DNA of 62,188 bases from Variovorax sp. KBW07 (GTDB lineage Bacteria > Pseudomonadota > Gammaproteobacteria > Burkholderiales > Burkholderiaceae_C): assembly GCF_003852515.1 (NCBI RefSeq), contig NZ_QAJK01000054.1, positions 1 through 62,188 on the forward strand, in the 5' to 3' direction. The notes under the pieces are model-generated. The model did not search any database. It saw only the letters and a program-made list of their open reading frames with translations, and had not been told where the DNA came from. The position numbers and the translations under genes were made by a program. This document shows positions 54,836-62,188 of the stretch, piece by piece (positions within the stretch are counted from its first letter, which is position 1; each line of letters opens with the position of its first letter).

Positions 54836-55252
54836 TCAGGCGCCGAGCTGGCGAGCGACGAAAGTCGTGCGCAGCGGAAGCTTGGCGGCGGCCAGGCGGA
54901 ACGCTTCGCGGGCGAGTTCTTCGGGCACGCCGACGATCTCGAACACGATCTTGCCAGGCTGAATTTCAGCGACGTAGTACTCGGGGTTGCCCTTGCCGTT
55001 ACCCATCCGAACTTCGGCGGGCTTGGTCGAGATTGGCTTGTCCGGGAACACGCGGATCCAGATACGGCCACCGCGCTTCACGTGACGCGAAATTGCGCGG
55101 CGAGCGGCTTCGATCTGGCGTGCCGTGAGGCGACCGCGGTCGGTGCATTTGAGACCGAAGTCACCGAAGGCAACCGAGTTACCCCGGGTTGCGATGCCGG
55201 TGTTGCGGCCCTTTTGTTCCTTGCGGAACTTTCTGCGTGCAGGTTGCAGCAT
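54836..55252 (-). CDS. rplP: 50S ribosomal protein L16
   Basis: A 138-residue L16, normal length, starting [17 protein letters not shown]. It lies 28 bases after rpsC. Confidence 0.98.
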   Translation of the reverse strand: MLQPARRKFRKEQKGRNTGIATRGNSVAFGDFGLKCTDRGRLTARQIEAARRAISRHVKRGGRIWIRVFPDKPISTKPAEVRMGNGKGNPEYYVAEIQPGKIVFEIVGVPEELAREAFRLAAAKLPLRTTFVARQLGA

Positions 55253-55280
55253 TTTTAATACTCCGTAGTTCTAAGACCGA

Positions 55281-56207
55281 TCACTCGGTCTTGGCACCGT
55301 CAGCTGCTGCAGCTGGCGCGGCTTTGCGGACGCGCTTAACGGCGGGTTTCGAGTCTGCACCCGGTGCAGCCGGAGCTCCACCAGTCGCTTCTGCGGGCTT
55401 GTCGCTGCCATCGGCCGGTGCGGTGTTGCCACCGATCGGGCCACGGCCACCGGCACGAGGGCCAGGACCACGGCGGTCGCCACCCGGACGGTCGCCACCA
55501 GGGCGGCCATCGCGGCGGGGACCACGCGGACGACGCTCGTCGTCCGGACGCGGCGTTTCGACGGCCGGCAGGTCGTTACGACCCAGCGTGTCGCCCTTGT
55601 AAACCCAGACCTTGACGCCGATGACGCCGTACGTGGTCTTGGCTTCCGAGGTGCCGTAGTCGATGTCGGCGCGCAGGGTGTGAAGCGGCACGCGACCTTC
55701 GCGATACCACTCGCAACGAGCGATTTCGATGCCGTTCAGGCGCCCCGACGACATGATCTTGATGCCCAGGGCCCCCAGACGCATGGCGTTTTGCATGGCG
55801 CGCTTCATGGCGCGGCGGAACATGATCCGCTTCTCGAGCTGCTGCGTGATGCTGTCGGCGATCAGTTGCGCATCGATTTCAGGCTTGCGCACTTCTTCGA
55901 TGTTGACTGCAACCGGCACGCCGAGCTGCTTGCCCAGTTCGCGCTTGAGGTTCTCGATGTCTTCGCCCTTCTTGCCGATCACGACGCCCGGACGTGCCGA
56001 GTAGATCGTGATGCGTGCGTTCTTGGCGGGACGTTCGATCATGACGCGCGAGACCGAAGCGTTCTTCAGCTTCTTCTTCAGGTATTCGCGAACCTTGATG
56101 TCTTCGGCCAGCATGCCCGCGAAATCGCGGTCGCTTGCGTACCAGCGGCTGGACCAGTTACGGGTAACCGCAAGGCGGAACCCGGTTGGGTGGATTTTCT
56201 GTCCCAT
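55281..56207 (-). CDS. rpsC: 30S ribosomal protein S3
   Basis: A 308-residue S3 with the normal KH and C-terminal domains ([33 protein letters not shown]), followed by an extra tail of about 75-85 residues rich in Arg, Gly, Pro and Ala ([20 protein letters not shown] and [14 protein letters not shown] segments). The usual E. coli length is 233. The ATG at 56207 ([12 protein letters not shown]) is the family start. Confidence 0.97.
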   Translation of the reverse strand: MGQKIHPTGFRLAVTRNWSSRWYASDRDFAGMLAEDIKVREYLKKKLKNASVSRVMIERPAKNARITIYSARPGVVIGKKGEDIENLKRELGKQLGVPVAVNIEEVRKPEIDAQLIADSITQQLEKRIMFRRAMKRAMQNAMRLGALGIKIMSSGRLNGIEIARCEWYREGRVPLHTLRADIDYGTSEAKTTYGVIGVKVWVYKGDTLGRNDLPAVETPRPDDERRPRGPRRDGRPGGDRPGGDRRGPGPRAGGRGPIGGNTAPADGSDKPAEATGGAPAAPGADSKPAVKRVRKAAPAAAADGAKTE

Positions 56208-56224
56208 ATTTCTTCCAGGCCTTC

Positions 56225-56557
56225 TTAGTTGCCAACCGTCACGTACACATGGCACGTGGGCTTGCTGATGCGATTGCCGCGACCCTTGGCCCGCGCGGTG
56301 AAGCGCTTGAGCGTTGCACCTTGCTCGACGTAGATGGTCTTGACCTTCAGCTCGTCGATGTCGGCACCGTCGTTGTGCTCGGCGTTGGCGATTGCCGACT
56401 CGAGCACCTTCTTGATGATCACAGCGGCCTTTTTCTGCGTGAATTGCAGAACGTTGAGCGCTTGATCAACCTTCTTGCCGCGGATCAGGTCAGCGACCAG
56501 ACGGCCCTTGTCGACCGACAGGCGGACACCGCGGAGGACTGCACGTGTTTCAGACAT
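56225..56557 (-). CDS. rplV: 50S ribosomal protein L22
   Basis: A 110-residue L22 of normal length ([23 protein letters not shown]-type C-terminus HVYVTVGN). It sits between rpsS and rpsC in the usual order. Confidence 0.98.
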   Translation of the reverse strand: MSETRAVLRGVRLSVDKGRLVADLIRGKKVDQALNVLQFTQKKAAVIIKKVLESAIANAEHNDGADIDELKVKTIYVEQGATLKRFTARAKGRGNRISKPTCHVYVTVGN

Positions 56558-56566
56558 GGTCGTTCC

Positions 56567-56845
56567 TTACTTCTTCTGGACTTTTTTGTCCGCGGGGTGC
56601 CCCTTGAACGTGCGCGTGAGCGCAAATTCGCCGAGCTTGTGGCCGACCATCTGGTCGGTGATGTACACAGGCACGTGTTGCTTGCCGTTGTGCACAGCGA
56701 TGGTCAGACCGATGAACTCGGGCAGAACCATCGAGCGGCGCGACCAGGTCTTGATCGGCTTCTTGTCCTTGGTCGTCACGGCCTTGTCGGCCTTGGCCAC
56801 CAGGTGGTGGTCGACGAAAGGACCCTTTTTGAGAGAGCGAGTCAT
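56567..56845 (-). CDS. rpsS: 30S ribosomal protein S19
   Basis: A 92-residue S19 of normal length ([30 protein letters not shown]). It follows rplB by 10 bases in transcription order. Confidence 0.98.
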   Translation of the reverse strand: MTRSLKKGPFVDHHLVAKADKAVTTKDKKPIKTWSRRSMVLPEFIGLTIAVHNGKQHVPVYITDQMVGHKLGEFALTRTFKGHPADKKVQKK

Positions 56846-56855
56846 TGGCTATCCC

Positions 56856-57680
56856 TTACTTCTTGCGACGCGACACGATGAAGACCTGCGTGCGCTTGTT
56901 GTTACGGGTGCGATAGCCCTTGGTCAGGTTGCCCCATGGGTCGACAGGATGGCGGCCTTCGCCAGTCTTGCCTTCGCCGCCACCGTGCGGGTGGTCGACC
57001 GGGTTCATCACGACGCCGCGGACGGTCGGGCGAATGCCCTTCCAGCGCTTGGCGCCTGCCTTGCCGAGCTGGCGCAGGCTGTGTTCTTCGTTGGCCACTT
57101 CGCCGATGGTTGCGCGGCATTCGATGTGGATGCGACGCACCTCACCCGAACGCATGCGGACCTGGGCGTAGACGCCTTCGCGAGCCAGCAGCGTAGCCGA
57201 CGTGCCGGCCGAACGCGCGATCTGCGCGCCCTTGCCGGGTTGCAGTTCGATGCAGTGGATCGTCGAGCCGACCGGAATGTTGCGGATCGGCAGGGTGTTG
57301 CCGGCGCGGATCGGGGCTTCGGCGCCCGACAGCAGCGTTGCACCAGCTTCAAGACCGCGCGGGGCGATGATGTAGCGGCGCTCGCCGTCGGCGTAGCAGA
57401 CCAGAGCGATGTGGGCGGTACGGTTCGGGTCGTATTCGATGCGTTCGACCTTGGCCGGGATGCCGTCCTTGTTGCGCACGAAGTCGACAACACGGTAGTG
57501 GTGCTTGGAACCACCGCCACGGTGACGGATCGTGATGTGACCGTTGTTGTTACGGCCGGCCTTCTGGAACTGGGGTTCCAGCAGGGCTGCGTGAGGAGCA
57601 CCCTTGTGCAGGTGGTCACGCGAAATCTTCACCGCGCCGCGTTGGCCCGGCGAAGTGGGTTTCATCTTGATGACGGCCAT
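56856..57680 (-). CDS. rplB: 50S ribosomal protein L2
   Basis: A 274-residue L2 with the conserved C-terminal [19 protein letters not shown], near the peptidyl-transferase centre. Its position between rplW and rpsS is standard. Confidence 0.98.
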   Translation of the reverse strand: MAVIKMKPTSPGQRGAVKISRDHLHKGAPHAALLEPQFQKAGRNNNGHITIRHRGGGSKHHYRVVDFVRNKDGIPAKVERIEYDPNRTAHIALVCYADGERRYIIAPRGLEAGATLLSGAEAPIRAGNTLPIRNIPVGSTIHCIELQPGKGAQIARSAGTSATLLAREGVYAQVRMRSGEVRRIHIECRATIGEVANEEHSLRQLGKAGAKRWKGIRPTVRGVVMNPVDHPHGGGEGKTGEGRHPVDPWGNLTKGYRTRNNKRTQVFIVSRRKK

Positions 57681-57682
57681 GA

Positions 57683-58018
57683 TTAAGCGCCTTCCCCGAC
57701 GAGGTTGAGCTCTTGACCGGGCTTCAGGGTCACATAGGCCTTGCGAACGTTGTCGCGGCGGCCGATGGACTTGCCAAAGCGCTTGGTCTTGCCCTTGGTG
57801 TTGAGCACCGACACGCCCTGGACTTCGACCTTGAACATCAGTTCGACAGCGGCCTTGATCTCGGGCTTGGTGGCGTCTTGCAGCACTTTGAAAGTGACAG
57901 CGTTCGACTTTTCGCCAACCATCGTTGCCTTTTCGGACACGATCGGGGCGACCAGCACCGCCATCAGGCGGCCTTCTTCGAACGTACGTTCAGCGGCGGT
58001 AGGGTTCACGCGGCTCAT
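57683..58018 (-). CDS. rplW: 50S ribosomal protein L23
   Basis: A 111-residue L23. It begins with a short extra N-terminus ([17 protein letters not shown]) before the usual [14 protein letters not shown], as in other Comamonadaceae-like L23 sequences. The start overlaps the rplD stop (ATGA). Confidence 0.96.
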
Positions 58019-58635
58019 GCGAACATCTCCTTGAGCTTGTCGACGGCACCCTTGGTGACCAGCACCTTCTTGTAGTGAACCAGCGACACCGGATCGGCGT
58101 AACGGGGTTCGACCACGAGGATGTTGACCAGATTGCGCGAGGCAAGGTACAGGTTTTCGTCGACTTCTTCGGCGATCACGAGCACGGACTCGAGATTCAT
58201 TGCCTTGAAACGGGCTGCCAGCGGCTTCGTCTTGGGCGAATCCACGGTCAGCGAATCCACCACGGCCAGACGGCCTTCGCGAGCGAGCTGCGAGAAGATG
58301 GCGGCCATGCCGGCGCGGTACATCTTCTTGTTGATCTTCTGCGAGAAGTTTTCGTCAGGCATGTTCGGGAAAATACGACCACCCCCGCGCCACAGCGGCG
58401 AGGACGTCATACCGGCACGGGCGCGGCCCGTTCCCTTTTGCTTGAAAGGCTTCTTGGTCGAGTGCTTGACCTGTTCGCGGTCCTTCTGGGCGCGCGTGCC
58501 TTGGCGGGCGTTGGCCTGGAATGCAACGACGATCTGGTGAACCAGGTCTTCGTTGTAGTCACGGCCGAACACGGTCTCGGGGGCGTCGTACTTCGACGCG
58601 GCCTGGCCTTGTTCGTTCAGGAGTTCGAGTTGCAT
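58015..58635 (-). CDS. rplD: 50S ribosomal protein L4
   Basis: A 206-residue L4 of normal length ([28 protein letters not shown]). In enteric bacteria L4 represses its own operon through the S10 leader; here any such leader would be the one in front of rplC at 59316-59471. It overlaps rplC by one base. Confidence 0.97.
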
Positions 58636-59315
58636 TACTTCGCTCCTTCAGCCGCTTGCGGCTTGGCCTTGATGGCGGGACGCACGGTGACGAAGCCACC
58701 CTTCGAACCCGGGATCGCGCCCTTGATGAGCAGCAGTTGACGCGCTTCGTCGATGCGGAACACATCGAGGTTTTGCGTGGTCTTGGTCACATCGCCGAGG
58801 TGACCCGTCATGCGCTTGCCGGGGAACACGCGACCGGGGTCTTGTGCCATGCCGATCGAGCCGGGAACGTTGTGCGAACGGCTGTTACCGTGCGACGCGC
58901 GTTGCGAGCTCATGTTGTGGCGCTTGATCGTGCCTGCGAAGCCCTTGCCGATGGAGGTGCCTTGCACGTCCACCTTCTGGCCCACGGAAAACACGCTGCT
59001 GGCCGTGATCACGCCGCCAGCCTTGTGCTGACCTGCGGTATCTGCGGTAACGCGGAATTCCTGGATGATTTCGCCAGCTTCGACACCTGCCTTGGCAAGG
59101 TGGCCAGCTTCGGGCTTGGTCACGCGCGATGCTTTGCGCGAACCAAACGTCACCTGCAGGGCGACGTAGCCATCGGTCTCTTGGGACTTGATCTGGGTCA
59201 CACGGTTGTTGGACACATCCACCACCGTGACAGGAACTGCGTCCCCGTCATCGGTGAAGAGACGCATCATCCCCACCTTGCGGCCCAGCAACCCGAGGGA
59301 GTTGCTCAGACTCAT
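58635..59315 (-). CDS. rplC: 50S ribosomal protein L3
   Basis: A 226-residue L3 with the conserved [26 protein letters not shown]-type region. It is the first gene after the break in the operon, with a GGAG site nine bases before its ATG and a strong promoter about 160 bases upstream. The gene is complete. Confidence 0.98.
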
Positions 59316-59465
59316 TTGTTTTCTCCAAAAATGGAAACTCCCTTCGCCGCTGCCACTTCAATTGGCGACAGCGTTTGGCCGGCTTCCCGAAAGTGCACGG
59401 CCTGCGAAAGAAGGTTGATAAATCTCTGTCCGAACCACATCCATGCGGACGCAACAAGGGCAGAG
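59316..59465 (-). promoter_or_regulatory. 5' leader of the rplC operon
   Basis: About 150 bases from the predicted transcription start (near 59465) to the rplC ATG carry no gene. This is long for a ribosomal operon and may hold an L4-responsive or other autoregulatory structure. I see no named element; a GGAG ribosome site precedes the ATG. Confidence 0.4.
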
Positions 59466-59471
59466 CCAGCG

Positions 59472-59501
59472 ATTATAGCCCGCTTGCCGCGCAGGGCGCA
59501 A
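59472..59501 (-). promoter_or_regulatory. sigma-70 promoter of the rplC ribosomal operon
   Basis: On the minus strand TTGCGC (59496-59501), 18 bases, TATAAT (59472-59477), a near-consensus promoter in the 232-base gap between rplC and the secreted-protein gene upstream of it. It is the only such strong signal near the operon and drives rplC to rpsQ. Confidence 0.75.
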
Positions 59502-59547
59502 GGGGCCTGTTCAGGCTGGATTTCAGAGGCTTTTCAGCCTCTTTTGC

Positions 59548-60081
59548 CTATTTGGCAGGCATCGAAATGATGTTTTCCCCGTCCGGCGTCGACTTGATGA
59601 CGCCGCTCGCCTTCAGGGCGGGCGTTGCCGAACCCGCCTGGATGGGGATGGAAATGGCACTCGTGGCGCTGCCCTGCGTGATGAATACATTCAAGTAGGC
59701 AAGGCCCTCGCCCTCGCTCACCACGGAGACGTTCGCGGTAGTGCGCTTGCCGGTGGGCAGCGTCAGCGTGCTGTTGCCCGAAAGCGTGAGACCGGCATCG
59801 GTGGCCAGCCGGACTGTCGCGCCATCCGGGTGGCTCACGCCGTCGAATTGCAGCACGACGGTGGTCGCCTTGCCGGCCTGCGGCGTGGTTTCGAGCTGGT
59901 AGCGCAAGGTGACGCCGGAGTCGTTGGGCTTCCTGGCGGCCACGGTCATGGGGGCCGCGCGCTGCGCTGCCGAATGCTTGGCGCTACGCGGGGCCGGCAC
60001 GCCGTCAGCCGCGGCCGGCACCGAAAGTGCGGCCAGCGCAAGCCATGCCAACGCCATCGTCGAGTGGGAACGGATGTTCAT
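59548..60081 (-). CDS. secreted beta-sandwich-like protein (partner of the peptidase)
   Basis: A 177-residue exported protein: a signal peptide of about 25 residues ending PAAA, a short basic linker (KHSAAQRAA), then an alternating, beta-rich domain of about 120 residues (GVTLRYQLETTPQAGKATTV; ATVRLATDAGLTLSGN) that resembles Ig-like or bacterial adhesion sandwich folds. No family is recognised. AGGAAGG precedes the ATG at 60081, and the gene is 11 bases after the metallopeptidase stop, so the two are probably cotranslated. A hairpin without a T-run (59525-59542) lies just downstream. Confidence 0.7.
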   Translation of the reverse strand: MNIRSHSTMALAWLALAALSVPAAADGVPAPRSAKHSAAQRAAPMTVAARKPNDSGVTLRYQLETTPQAGKATTVVLQFDGVSHPDGATVRLATDAGLTLSGNSTLTLPTGKRTTANVSVVSEGEGLAYLNVFITQGSATSAISIPIQAGSATPALKASGVIKSTPDGENIISMPAK

Positions 60082-60092
60082 GGCTGGCCTTC

Positions 60093-61691
60093 CTATTGAA
60101 CGAGAACGCTGAAGCATCTGGGCGCTGGAGGATTGCTGAGGTCCGCAATGGGCGCCACATCCCTTACTGCAAGAACGTAGTCGCCCGCCCCCAGGCTGAC
60201 CTTGTTGCTCGACCGGGTAACCACGCCCGCCCTGAAGATGTCGAAATCAGGAACACCGGCCACACCCGAGTTGTTGGTGACCGAGAACTGGTAGTCACGA
60301 TTGGCAGGTGCCGTGAACCGGAGATAGGCGATGTTGCCCAGCTTGTTGATCGCGCCGGCGACGTTGGAAATACAAGCGTTCACCGCCGAGCCGCCCGCCG
60401 TCACCACCCCATACATAGGCGACAGGTTGGGAACAGGAGGCGAGGCTTGATCGGTGTTCGACTCTCCAGCCCCATAGGCGTCGCTGGAGGTGATGCCCTG
60501 CCCCGCGAGCAAAGCCGTCAAGGTCGCCGCGCTCCCTGGCGCGGTCGCATTGAATGCGGCGGCGAAGGGATGGATCGACGTGACGGGCGCGCCGCTGCGG
60601 AACGCAAAACTCGTCATCGCGTCGTGAATGGGCTTGAAGCCGATCTGTTGATTCAGGTTCCAGAAAATCGACTGGATCGACGTTTCCCGAAACCAGCCCG
60701 GGTTGGTCGGCGGCCCGACCGTCAGATCCAGGTTGGTACCCAAAGCCTGCCGAACCCCTTTCGAATCCACATAGTTGCGCCGGTTGAGTGCGATGCCCGA
60801 CCAGGCATTGCCCCAGCCTTCGGAGAAGGCCAGCCGCCGGTCGACGCGATCGTCCCCGGAGTGATCGCCGCCAGGCGAATCGTCACGGCTGAAGGACGAC
60901 TGGTAGTAGTGCCCCCATTCGTGCGCAATCACAGGCGCATCGAACTCGTCGGTGTCGACGTCTTCCTTGCCCAGCACGTAGATCTCGCGGCCCGTGCTGC
61001 GCGGGAAAAAGAAGGTGGTCCCGATCTGGCCCGCCGCCAGATTGCCGGAGGCCGGTGCGTTGTTCGGGCTCCAGAACACGCGCAACGGCGGAAACACCGT
61101 GGCTGGCGCGACCGACAGCACCTTCTGCATGGCCGTGTAGACCGTGTCGAGAATCGCAAAGGGGGCGGCCACGCGCTGCGAGGCGTATTTGGAGCCGTCC
61201 CAGCCGGTTCCGGCGCGGAGGTCGTGCGTCGATGCGATCACGCCCGACGAGAACGCCGCTGACTGCATGGAATACAGGGCGTTCGCCTGGGTGTTGTCGC
61301 GCACGCTGACATCCCAGCTCGTACCGGAGCCTGCGTAAGTCAGTTGCGCCCGCACGCGCACGAAGACGTTCGTATTCGCCGGCACGGCCAGCGAATACGC
61401 ACCGTTTTCGCCGGTGGTCGCAACGGCGAGTTGCGCGGAAGAAGCGGCGTCGACCGCTTCCACCATGGCGCCGCGCACCGGCTTGACTGCCGTCCCGCCA
61501 TACACCAGGGATCCGTTCGGATTCGGGACAAATTCGTAGGTCGCTGTGCCACTGACGGTTACCGGAACTCCCGCCACGGGAGGAAGAATGGGGAACCCAC
61601 CACCGCCTCCTCCGCCCCCACCACCGCAGCCCGCGAGCAGCAACGCGGCAATAGACGCCGCTGCGAATGCAAAAGAGAACTTGTGGTTCAT
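60093..61691 (-). CDS. zinc metallopeptidase-like lipoprotein
   Basis: A 532-residue lipoprotein (LLAGC, C22) followed by ten or more glycines, then a carboxypeptidase-regulatory-like beta domain (about 45-125, with [20 protein letters not shown]). The HExxH motif is HEWGH at 257-261, with a candidate third ligand E291 in SEGWGNAW, 30 residues later, a gluzincin-like spacing. A C-terminal beta domain (about 450-532) follows. I do not assign a named family. It is flanked by rpsJ and rplC, an odd place for a secreted enzyme; a terminator separates it from rpsJ. No promoter is evident. GAGGG lies just upstream of the ATG at 61691. Confidence 0.75.
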   Translation of the reverse strand: MNHKFSFAFAAASIAALLLAGCGGGGGGGGGGFPILPPVAGVPVTVSGTATYEFVPNPNGSLVYGGTAVKPVRGAMVEAVDAASSAQLAVATTGENGAYSLAVPANTNVFVRVRAQLTYAGSGTSWDVSVRDNTQANALYSMQSAAFSSGVIASTHDLRAGTGWDGSKYASQRVAAPFAILDTVYTAMQKVLSVAPATVFPPLRVFWSPNNAPASGNLAAGQIGTTFFFPRSTGREIYVLGKEDVDTDEFDAPVIAHEWGHYYQSSFSRDDSPGGDHSGDDRVDRRLAFSEGWGNAWSGIALNRRNYVDSKGVRQALGTNLDLTVGPPTNPGWFRETSIQSIFWNLNQQIGFKPIHDAMTSFAFRSGAPVTSIHPFAAAFNATAPGSAATLTALLAGQGITSSDAYGAGESNTDQASPPVPNLSPMYGVVTAGGSAVNACISNVAGAINKLGNIAYLRFTAPANRDYQFSVTNNSGVAGVPDFDIFRAGVVTRSSNKVSLGAGDYVLAVRDVAPIADLSNPPAPRCFSVLVQ

Positions 61692-61773
61692 AGCGTGTGC
61701 TGCCCTCGTTTCAGCTCCGGCCGATTTACCGAAAAGTGCCGGTGCGCGAGGATGCCACAGCCACCCCGAAAAG

Positions 61774-61811
61774 CACAAAGCCCGCCGGCATTTCTGCTGG
61801 CGGGCTTTGTG
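61774..61811 (-). terminator. terminator after rpsJ
   Basis: CACAAAGCCCGCC and GGCGGGCTTTGTG form a perfect 13-bp stem around a 12-base loop, 23 bases after the rpsJ stop on the minus strand. It would end the tuf-rpsJ transcript and isolates rpsJ from rplC. A T-run is weak on the minus strand (TTTGTGCTTTTC). Confidence 0.75.
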
Positions 61812-61834
61812 TCAAAACGCGACGCGAGGCTGAA

Positions 61835-62149
61835 TTACTGCAGCTTGATCTCGACGTCCACGCCAGCCGGCAGGTCGAGCTTCATCAGCGCGTCCACGGT
61901 CTTGTCGGTCGGGTCGACGATGTCCATCAGGCGCTGGTGCGTGCGAATTTCCAGCTGGTCGCGCGACGTCTTGTTGACGTGCGGCGAACGCAGGATGTCG
62001 AAACGCTTCATGCGGGTCGGCAGGGGCACGGGGCCCTTGACGATCGCGCCGGTGCGCTTGGCGGTGTCAACGATTTCTGCAGCCGATTGGTCGATCAGCT
62101 TGTAGTCGAACGCCTTCAGGCGGATGCGGATTTTTTGCTTGGTAGCCAT
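61835..62149 (-). CDS. rpsJ: 30S ribosomal protein S10
   Basis: A 104-residue S10 of normal length ([37 protein letters not shown]). It also serves as NusE in antitermination. In most genomes it begins the S10 operon; here it is followed by a terminator and separated from rplC by 2.5 kb, and stays linked to the gene cut at the window edge. Confidence 0.98.
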   Translation of the reverse strand: MATKQKIRIRLKAFDYKLIDQSAAEIVDTAKRTGAIVKGPVPLPTRMKRFDILRSPHVNKTSRDQLEIRTHQRLMDIVDPTDKTVDALMKLDLPAGVDVEIKLQ

Positions 62150-62170
62150 GGTGATTCCTTTGCGTCCGGC

Positions 62171-62188
62171 TTAGATGTCGAGGATCTT
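62171..62188 (-). CDS. tuf: C-terminal end of an upstream gene (probably tuf)
   Basis: The minus strand ends in AAGATCCTCGACATCTAA, i.e. ...KILDI-stop, 21 bases before rpsJ. Elongation factor Tu commonly lies just before rpsJ in betaproteobacteria and can end in a -KIL-like tail. Only five codons are visible, so the identity is inferred from position. Confidence 0.5.
   Translation of the reverse strand, partial: KILDI

Noticed and set aside
59525-59542. Hairpin AGAGGCT-TTTC-AGCCTCT as terminator of the small secreted gene
   Set aside because: On the minus strand no T-run follows it (GAAATCC instead); noted in the gene entry but not called a terminator.

Overview
The window reads as chromosome of a GC-rich betaproteobacterium of the Comamonadaceae, most likely Variovorax or a close relative. 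I infer this from gene content and order (dat-ybeD-lipB-lipA, a permease-less PTS of mannose-type EIIA, HPr and EI, a ligase-associated repair cluster, and atp and S10 ribosomal operons whose products look Burkholderiales-like). No database was searched. I saw no tRNA, rRNA, CRISPR array, insertion sequence or prophage. No gene-free stretch exceeds 300 bases.

Layout. 1-6 kb: a VOC protein, then a BMP-type ABC importer (binding protein, double ATPase, two permeases) ending in an isochorismatase-like hydrolase. 6-9 kb: an NAD(P)-binding protein facing a lemA/TPM-domain operon. 9-15.8 kb: the ligase-associated DNA damage response set (pdeM, DEXH helicase, ATP-dependent ligase, MBL exonuclease), split by trxC. 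15.9-17.2 kb: DUF3617 and PAP2 proteins. 17.3-23.4 kb: a sugar-type ABC operon run by a ROK regulator and ending in a Gfo/Idh/MocA oxidoreductase. 23.5-31.4 kb: atpIBEFHAGDC with a lipoprotein gene between atpG and atpD. 31.5-34.4 kb: dat, ybeD, lipB, lipA. 34.5-42.5 kb: mixed metabolic and transport genes (dehalogenase-like hydrolase, YidB and GlsB stress proteins, acyl-CoA ligase, anion permease, AraC regulator with EamA exporter, MDR oxidoreductase). 42.6-46.8 kb: a Spy/CpxP-like lipoprotein in one operon with a two-component system, plus a small repeat protein that carries the same 47-bp upstream element. 46.8-51.1 kb: lipoprotein, MFS, EIIA, HPr, EI operon. 51.2-54.2 kb: TlpA-like, cytochrome c', cytochrome b561, GNAT and peroxiredoxin genes. 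54.2-62.2 kb: ribosomal S10 operon, broken between rpsJ and rplC by a secreted metallopeptidase-like lipoprotein and a partner gene, with its own strong promoter in front of rplC.

Most notable signals: (1) four paired, inverted GC-rich palindromes (BIME/REP-like), two of which lie inside the translated ends of the helicase and exonuclease genes of the repair cluster, leaving the ATGA stop-start couplings intact; (2) two identically spaced TGGTT-N9-AACCA operators in front of the dehalogenase-like hydrolase; (3) a 21-bp direct repeat between the AraC regulator and the EamA gene, the spacing typical of AraC half-sites; (4) a 47-bp element duplicated at the same distance upstream of the Spy operon and a small repeat protein; (5) insertions of envelope-protein genes into the two most conserved operons (atp and S10).

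The genes are mostly in tight operons with ATGA, GTGA or 8-nt overlaps, so most starts were set by the upstream stop codon.
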